Shown here: in pieces, positions 31,884-36,108 of the stretch | Numbering within the stretch: the first letter of the stretch is position 1 | How the letters are laid out: the number at the start of each line of letters is the position of its first letter | Source of the DNA: Bacteroidota bacterium | Lineage (GTDB): Bacteria; Bacteroidota; Bacteroidia; Sphingobacteriales; Sphingobacteriaceae | Assembly: GCA_018267005.1 (NCBI GenBank) | Contig: JAFDZK010000008.1 | Coordinates: forward strand, 1 to 36,108 | Length of the DNA stretch: 36,108 nucleotides | Direction: 5' to 3' | Translations under genes and position numbers: made by a program | The notes under the pieces: generated by a model | The model's input: the letters and a program-made list of their open reading frames with translations, nothing else | Told to the model about the DNA's origin: nothing | Databases searched by the model: none

Positions 31884-32402
31884 TCAATTCAGGTATTGGG
31901 TGATCTCGGGTGAAAGCGGCGTTACTTTCGACCGGAAACGGTGGATCAGCTTGCCGTTCTCGTCGACCAGGAATTTCTCAAAGTTCCATCCCACGTCGCC
32001 GGTGATGCCTTCCGGGTTCGGCGCGCTGATGAGGTATTTGAACAGCGGGCAGATGTCGTCGCCTTTAACGCTCACCTTTTCGCTCAGCGGGAAGGTAACG
32101 CCGTAACGCTCCTTGCAAAAGCTTTTGATCTCGTCGGAAGTGCCGGGTTCCTGCTGGCCAAAGTTGTTGGCGGGGAAACCTACTACTACCACTTTGTCCT
32201 TGTACATTTCGGATAGCTTTTGCAGCTCGGCATACTGCGGCGTAAAACCGCATTTGGAGGCGGTGTTGACGATCAGGATCTTTTTGCCTTTGTACTGTTC
32301 CAATGAAAAGCGCTGCCCGTCGATGTTGGTCAGCTTAAAATCGTAAACCGACGCGGGCGCGACGAACAGCAGGGCAAATACGAATGCTAATAATATTTTC
32401 AT
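31884..32402 (-). CDS. Glutathione peroxidase-family thiol peroxidase, probably exported
   Basis: This 172-residue enzyme reduces peroxides. The peroxidatic cysteine is Cys51 in VNTASKCGFTPQY, and the Gln/Trp/Asn of the active site occur in GQQEPG and WNFEKF. The usual resolving cysteine in the GFPCNQF motif is alanine here (GFPANNFG). Other cysteines (SFCKERYG and DDICPLF) could take its place. Residues 1-18 (MKILLAFVFALLFVAPAS) look like a signal peptide, so it is likely periplasmic. No selenocysteine is used. It stands alone and converges on mlaD. Confidence 0.9.
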   Translation of the reverse strand: MKILLAFVFALLFVAPASVYDFKLTNIDGQRFSLEQYKGKKILIVNTASKCGFTPQYAELQKLSEMYKDKVVVVGFPANNFGQQEPGTSDEIKSFCKERYGVTFPLSEKVSVKGDDICPLFKYLISAPNPEGITGDVGWNFEKFLVDENGKLIHRFRSKVTPLSPEITQYLN

Positions 32403-32547
32403 GACTTAAAAAATTTGGTTTCAGAGAGATATGAAGTAAAATTAGATTTAATATTTTGGTTCGACTATCGGTTTTGTGTAAAATTTGTGAGATGGAAAAT
32501 GCCGGGATTATAGCGGATAGGCTGAAGTTTTTTAATTTACTTAGGCG

Positions 32548-33084
32548 ATGAAGAAGGTGTTATCCATTTGGTTGTTTGTATTTATTCCTGCAGCACTTTT
32601 GGGACAGACCAATGATAAAACTATATCGCTTTTGGAATGGCTTACTAAAAGAGATCATATCGATTATGTAAAAGCGAAAAGTAATGCGGCAGTTTTCTAT
32701 GATAAAAATGCTTTGATTAAACAAACTCTGATAACAGATTCCGATAAGACAATCCCCAATATCAGCATAAAAGATTTATTGTCGCAGGCAGAAATAAGAA
32801 TCTATAATACGGCACCTATTATGCTAATGCAAACGGATTGGCGCAAAAAATTTGCTCGATTGAAGGTCAAATTTGTTACAGATAAGGCCTCTGTTAAATT
32901 TATAAATAGCCATACCGTTTATACTTTTTCGGAGCCTGTGTTTTTGAATAAAGAAAGTACCCGGGTAATTATTGGTGAATCCTTTATCTGCGGCCCTGGG
33001 TGCGGTCGTGACGATTTGCTTTTATGTGAATTAAAAAATGGTAGCTGGCAAATGCTTGCAAGGGCGGTAATTGCTAATGATTGA
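32548..33084 (+). CDS. Secreted hypothetical protein
   Basis: I do not recognise this 178-residue protein. It has a signal peptide (KKVLSIWLFVFIPAALLGQ). The mature part is mixed alpha/beta, with KFVTDKASVKFINSHTVYTFSEPVFL and a closing ESFICGPGCGRDDLLLCELKNGSWQMLARAVIAND. Three cysteines cluster near the C-terminus. The gene is more AT-rich than its neighbours. No partner gene is evident; it lies between gpx and the ybeY group, which run the other way. Confidence 0.65.
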   Translation: MKKVLSIWLFVFIPAALLGQTNDKTISLLEWLTKRDHIDYVKAKSNAAVFYDKNALIKQTLITDSDKTIPNISIKDLLSQAEIRIYNTAPIMLMQTDWRKKFARLKVKFVTDKASVKFINSHTVYTFSEPVFLNKESTRVIIGESFICGPGCGRDDLLLCELKNGSWQMLARAVIAND

Positions 33085-33231
33085 TTAGCCGCTTATTAAG
33101 ATAAGACTCCAAAGCTAGCGGTTTCTCATTTAGGTGCGTGGCTGAGCCGCCGTACTGACGCGCTCGTGCCAGTGTATACAGTGTATATGGTGTAGGAGGC
33201 TGTATTCAACACCTACAGCGTCGGTTATTCC

Positions 33232-33660
33232 TTACACAAAATCCCGTTCTCCCAGATAATGATCTTCCTTTTCGGTCATCAGTTTTTTATCTCCTGGTGT
33301 CTTGTCTTTATAGCCAAGCAGGTGCAGCGCGCCGTGGATGATCACCCGGTGCAGCTCATCGGTTTCGCCGGTTTGGAACTTCGCAGCGTTCTCGCGGATG
33401 CGGTCAATGGAAATGAAAATATCACCTTCAATAAGCCCTTTGGTAGCCGAGTTATCAAAGGTGACGATATCCGTATAAGTGTCGTGGTTTAAATATTGCC
33501 GGTTTATCTGCAGCAGGTATTGGTCGGAGCAAAATATATAGTTCAGATCCTGCAGCTTGTAGCCTTCGGTGGTTATAGTGGTTTTGACCCACTGCTTTAC
33601 CTTGTTTTTGTTTTTAAGATTGAAACGAATGTCTTCCTCAAAAAAATTGACTGAAGGCAT
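33232..33660 (-). CDS. ybeY: Endoribonuclease YbeY
   Basis: YbeY is a metal-dependent endoribonuclease involved in 16S rRNA maturation and ribosome quality control. The 142-residue protein has YIFCSDQYLLQINRQYLNHDTYTDIVTFD and EGDIFISIDRIREN, both typical, and the metal motif IIHGALHLLGYKD. The third ligand, usually His in GYDH, is replaced by Asp (GYKDKTPGD); I recall this as common in Bacteroidota. Its ATG at 33660 adjoins the TAA of the upstream kinase gene (shared base), so translation is probably coupled. Confidence 0.93.
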   Translation of the reverse strand: MPSVNFFEEDIRFNLKNKNKVKQWVKTTITTEGYKLQDLNYIFCSDQYLLQINRQYLNHDTYTDIVTFDNSATKGLIEGDIFISIDRIRENAAKFQTGETDELHRVIIHGALHLLGYKDKTPGDKKLMTEKEDHYLGERDFV

Positions 33661-34082
33661 TATATCTTAAAATGAAGTTCCACTTCATTTCCGGCTGCGT
33701 TGAAAATACACTGGTCGGCCAGTTGTTTTACGATGAAAACGCCGCGGCCGGTCAGATTCTCCAGGTTCTCTTCAGCAGTGGGATCAGGCAGGTGATCGTA
33801 GTCAAAGCCTTCGCCTTCGTCGGTAATGGTCCAGACGATGCGTTTCGGCTCGACTTCGGCATTGATAATTACCTTTTTGCTTTCGTCGAGCTTATTGCCA
33901 TGTACAATAGCGTTTATTGCGATCTCGTTCAGGCAAGTCATCATATTGGCGAATGTATCTTCGCTAACCTGGTGCTTGTCGGCTATTTCTTCTATTAGAT
34001 TCTCCAGCAAGACTATGCTTTCTGGTTTTGAAGGAAGCTGCAAAGTATAAAGCTCGCTCGTTTGTACATTCGCATCAGTCAT
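33660..34082 (-). CDS. RsbW-like ATP-binding serine kinase/anti-sigma-type protein
   Basis: This GHKL ATPase of about 140 residues belongs to the anti-sigma-factor/serine-kinase group. The N box is MTCLNEIAINAIVHGNK, the G1 box DEGEGFD and the G2 box GRGVFIVKQLAD. The Bacteroidota members are uncharacterised. I chose the ATG at 34082 (MTDANVQTSELYTLQLP), one base after the DUF4175 stop. A longer start at 34106 would overlap that gene. No anti-anti-sigma partner is present. It sits between the DUF4175 gene and ybeY and is probably cotranscribed with both. Confidence 0.82.
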   Translation of the reverse strand: MTDANVQTSELYTLQLPSKPESIVLLENLIEEIADKHQVSEDTFANMMTCLNEIAINAIVHGNKLDESKKVIINAEVEPKRIVWTITDEGEGFDYDHLPDPTAEENLENLTGRGVFIVKQLADQCIFNAAGNEVELHFKI

Positions 34083-34083
34083 A

Positions 34084-36108
34084 CTAGTTAGCATTAAGTT
34101 GATCAAAGTAAGATTTTATTTTTTGTTTATAATACAAATTAAGTGCCGGAGATACCGTCTTGATTTGCTCTGTCTGTTTTTCCTTTTGTAACTGGTAGTC
34201 TTGTAACGCTTTGATATACCCCGGAGGCAAATCTTTACCTGCATTGCTTTCGCGCTGCTGGTCCTGGTCCCTTTGCTGTTCAGCTTTCTCAGCTTCCAGG
34301 AGCCTGGTTTGAATTTGTTGCTGCCTCTTTAGCAGATCGTCGGTTATTCTCCTGTTTACGATATCGTTAACAGTTTGTTCCATTTCTTTGGAAATTTTAT
34401 CCAGGTTGCCTCCGCCGCCCTGCCCATTTTTGTTGTCATCGGCATTGATCTTTTCCAGCGCCTGGCGTATCATTTCCTGTTCCCGGGCCATTTTGGCCAA
34501 CTGCTCGCTCATGCCGCTGCGCCGGCTCTGCGACATATTTCCCTGTTTTTGCAACTGCTCGCGCATTTTTTGCATGTTTTGATTCAGTTGCTGCTGCATT
34601 TTGGTTAACTGTGACAGCGATGGCTGTTTTCCCTTGCCGCTTTTGCCGTTTTTCATGGAGTTTTGCATATGCTCCAGGGCCTCACTCAGCATTAGGGCCA
34701 GGTTATTCATCGATGTCATCGCATATTGTTGGTCCAGGTTTGCCTCCGCTGTGTGGCGTTCGCCTAAATTGCCCAGTGATTCGTCAATATGAGTATTTAT
34801 ACTGCTGATCTCCTGATTTACGGTAGATTGTATTTGCGGAACCTTCCTGCTTAATGCATAAAGACTGTCTTCGGCTGTCTTTAAGTTATCCTTTATGTCT
34901 TTCTGTTTTTGCGCTAATATAGTATAATTTGGATCAACCGGGTTAGTATTTTTTAATGTTTCCATAACTTTTTCCTGGTCGAACGAACTGTTTATCAAAT
35001 TCTTAAGTAATTCGCGCAGCTGCTGTATGTCGATATTATTCTGCGAATCTTCCTGGTCTTCGTTCTTTTGCTGCATTTTGCCGGCTAATTGCTGCATCTG
35101 CTGTGCCGCCTGTTGCTGCGCTGCTGCAGCTTGTTTTTTATTATTCTGTTGTAAATTTTCCGAACTCTGCTGCATCTGCTGATCAATATTCTGCTCGTCC
35201 GACTTCGGGTTTTCAAAATTGTTTTTTTGTTCAGCAGCCTCATCTTGTTTTTGCAAATTCTCCAGCGATTTCTTTATGTCCTGGAAATCCTGTTGCAGTT
35301 TTTGCTGTTGCTGCTGAAGACTTTTTACGTCCGAATTTGGCTGTTTCGTCTGGTCGGACAATTTTTGCTGCTTGTCGGCCAATTGATTAAGCTGGTTAAT
35401 ATTGTGGTCTAATTTCTGGTCAAACTCCAGTTTTTTATACAATTGAAGTATACGGTCGAGCTCTTTGCGCAGCGACTTGTTGTCCATCTGCATTTTGCCT
35501 AGCTGATCGCGTGTTTCGTCCTTCTGCTCCTGGTCCATCATCTGCTGCAGCTTTTCAAGCATCTCACGGGTTTTTTGATCCAGTACGTTATTGAACAGGT
35601 TTTCTATTTCTTTTTGCTTTTCGCGCAGTTCCTGGTTTTGCTGCTCATTTTCCTGGCGCTGATACAGGTTTTTTTTGTTCTCGTCCTGGATGTCTTTGAT
35701 CAGGTTGTCCAGGTCCTTCTTTTTTTCCAACAGGTCGCTGATCTGCTTTTTCTCGTCGAACGAGAGTGAATTTTTATTCAATAATGTTTCGTTCAGCTTC
35801 TGCGCATCGCGTTCCACCTGCCCGGCCAGCTTAATGGCCGATTCCATTTTTTCTTTTACCGCTTCGCTTCCTTTTTCCAGTTGTTCATTCACCTGCTTTT
35901 GGTCCGGAACATTGAGCGTCCGCTCGGACGAGCGCACTTTCTTTGGCCCCGATACTTCGTCATTGTCGGCCACCTCAAAATAATAGGTTACCTGGTCGCC
36001 TGGTTTAAAGCCCAGCTGCTTCATGTCCCAGAAATAGAAAAAGCCGGCTTGAGTTTTTGCCAGGTCGGCTTTTACCTGTTTGGTTACCAGGTGTTCGGCT
36101 GCCTTATT
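34084..36108 (-). CDS. DUF4175-like coiled-coil protein, 5' end outside the window
   Basis: The reading frame is open to the window edge, so the N-terminus, where I would expect membrane segments, is missing; the visible part is about 674 residues. It opens with FFYFWDMKQLGFKPGDQVTYYFEVADNDEVSGPKK, an Ig-like segment typical of Bacteroidota DUF4175 proteins. A very long Gln/Lys/Glu-rich coiled coil follows (about 75-460) with several runs of glutamine. The C-terminal part holds GGGGNLDKISKEMEQTVNDIVNRRI and GKDLPPGYIKALQDYQL. It is probably an inner-membrane protein with a long periplasmic coiled coil; the role is unknown. The ATG at 36024 is internal, not the start. Confidence 0.82.
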   Translation of the reverse strand, partial: NKAAEHLVTKQVKADLAKTQAGFFYFWDMKQLGFKPGDQVTYYFEVADNDEVSGPKKVRSSERTLNVPDQKQVNEQLEKGSEAVKEKMESAIKLAGQVERDAQKLNETLLNKNSLSFDEKKQISDLLEKKKDLDNLIKDIQDENKKNLYQRQENEQQNQELREKQKEIENLFNNVLDQKTREMLEKLQQMMDQEQKDETRDQLGKMQMDNKSLRKELDRILQLYKKLEFDQKLDHNINQLNQLADKQQKLSDQTKQPNSDVKSLQQQQQKLQQDFQDIKKSLENLQKQDEAAEQKNNFENPKSDEQNIDQQMQQSSENLQQNNKKQAAAAQQQAAQQMQQLAGKMQQKNEDQEDSQNNIDIQQLRELLKNLINSSFDQEKVMETLKNTNPVDPNYTILAQKQKDIKDNLKTAEDSLYALSRKVPQIQSTVNQEISSINTHIDESLGNLGERHTAEANLDQQYAMTSMNNLALMLSEALEHMQNSMKNGKSGKGKQPSLSQLTKMQQQLNQNMQKMREQLQKQGNMSQSRRSGMSEQLAKMAREQEMIRQALEKINADDNKNGQGGGGNLDKISKEMEQTVNDIVNRRITDDLLKRQQQIQTRLLEAEKAEQQRDQDQQRESNAGKDLPPGYIKALQDYQLQKEKQTEQIKTVSPALNLYYKQKIKSYFDQLNAN

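Noticed and set aside
33085-33231. Possible ncRNA or repeat in the gap before ybeY
   Set aside because: Short GTGTATA repeats and a weak TGTAGG/CCTACA hairpin are present, but nothing forms a convincing structure or terminator.
33232-33660. YbeY with a lost metal ligand as an inactive enzyme
   Set aside because: Asp replaces the third His, but Asp can bind metal and I recall the same GYKDKT pattern in other Bacteroidota, so it is not evidence of decay.
1-36108. CRISPR array, prophage, transposase or defence island
   Set aside because: No direct-repeat/spacer array, no integrase or transposase motif and no phage structural genes were seen on either strand; the only mobile-type module is the toxin-antitoxin pair.

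Overview
The window looks like a chromosomal core-gene region of a Bacteroidota bacterium, most likely family Sphingobacteriaceae (Mucilaginibacter/Pedobacter-like). The lineage is inferred from gldH beside holB and ricT, a DUF4175 coiled-coil protein, a PheS with a Cys-rich insert, an Ig-like lipoprotein next to mnmG, TAnnTTTG-type promoter elements and mostly weak Shine-Dalgarno sequences. There is no prophage, insertion sequence, CRISPR array, rRNA or large mobile island. Most genes have recognisable housekeeping or envelope roles.

Layout. 1-5.1 kb: a nucleoid-associated protein, a small secreted protein, an orphan GMC oxidoreductase and an outer-membrane-barrel-like protein, separated by unusually repeat-rich intergenic DNA. 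5.3-9.8 kb: kbl, then an RHH antitoxin/PIN toxin pair whose last base is shared with the start codon of pheS, then a Rieske-like lipoprotein, a TetR regulator and a wHTH-coiled-coil-TM protein. 10-14.6 kb: holB-ricT-gldH, a small lipoprotein and rmuC. 14.6-18.6 kb, minus strand: nadA, thiL and two tandem DUF6263-like secreted paralogues. 19-22.2 kb: nadB divergent from nadA, a small hypothetical gene, an AT-rich leucine-rich-repeat gene and tRNA-Gly(CCC). 22.2-28.5 kb: a gamma-carbonic anhydrase, then a minus-strand block of ABC-F ATPase, small membrane protein, mnmG and Ig-like lipoprotein. 28.7-31.8 kb: pirin and an MlaE-MlaF-MlaD lipid transport operon. 31.9-36.1 kb: glutathione peroxidase, a small secreted protein, ybeY, an RsbW-like kinase and a truncated DUF4175 gene.

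How the genes work together. nadA and nadB make quinolinate for NAD. thiL makes thiamine diphosphate. MlaEFD is an inner-membrane lipid transporter. pheS, ybeY, mnmG, tRNA-Gly and the ABC-F protein serve translation. holB and rmuC serve DNA maintenance.

The most notable signals are not new genes. (1) Two parS-like palindromes, exactly 40 bp apart, lie directly upstream of mnmG; they suggest ParB loading and proximity to the origin. (2) A 7-bp-period tandem repeat, of the same type as one found between genes upstream, forms part of the pheS coding sequence. (3) A toxin-antitoxin pair appears translationally coupled to pheS. (4) An AT-rich LRR gene sits at the 3' end of a tRNA and is bracketed by an imperfect direct repeat. 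I did not find a convincing, wholly new multi-gene system.
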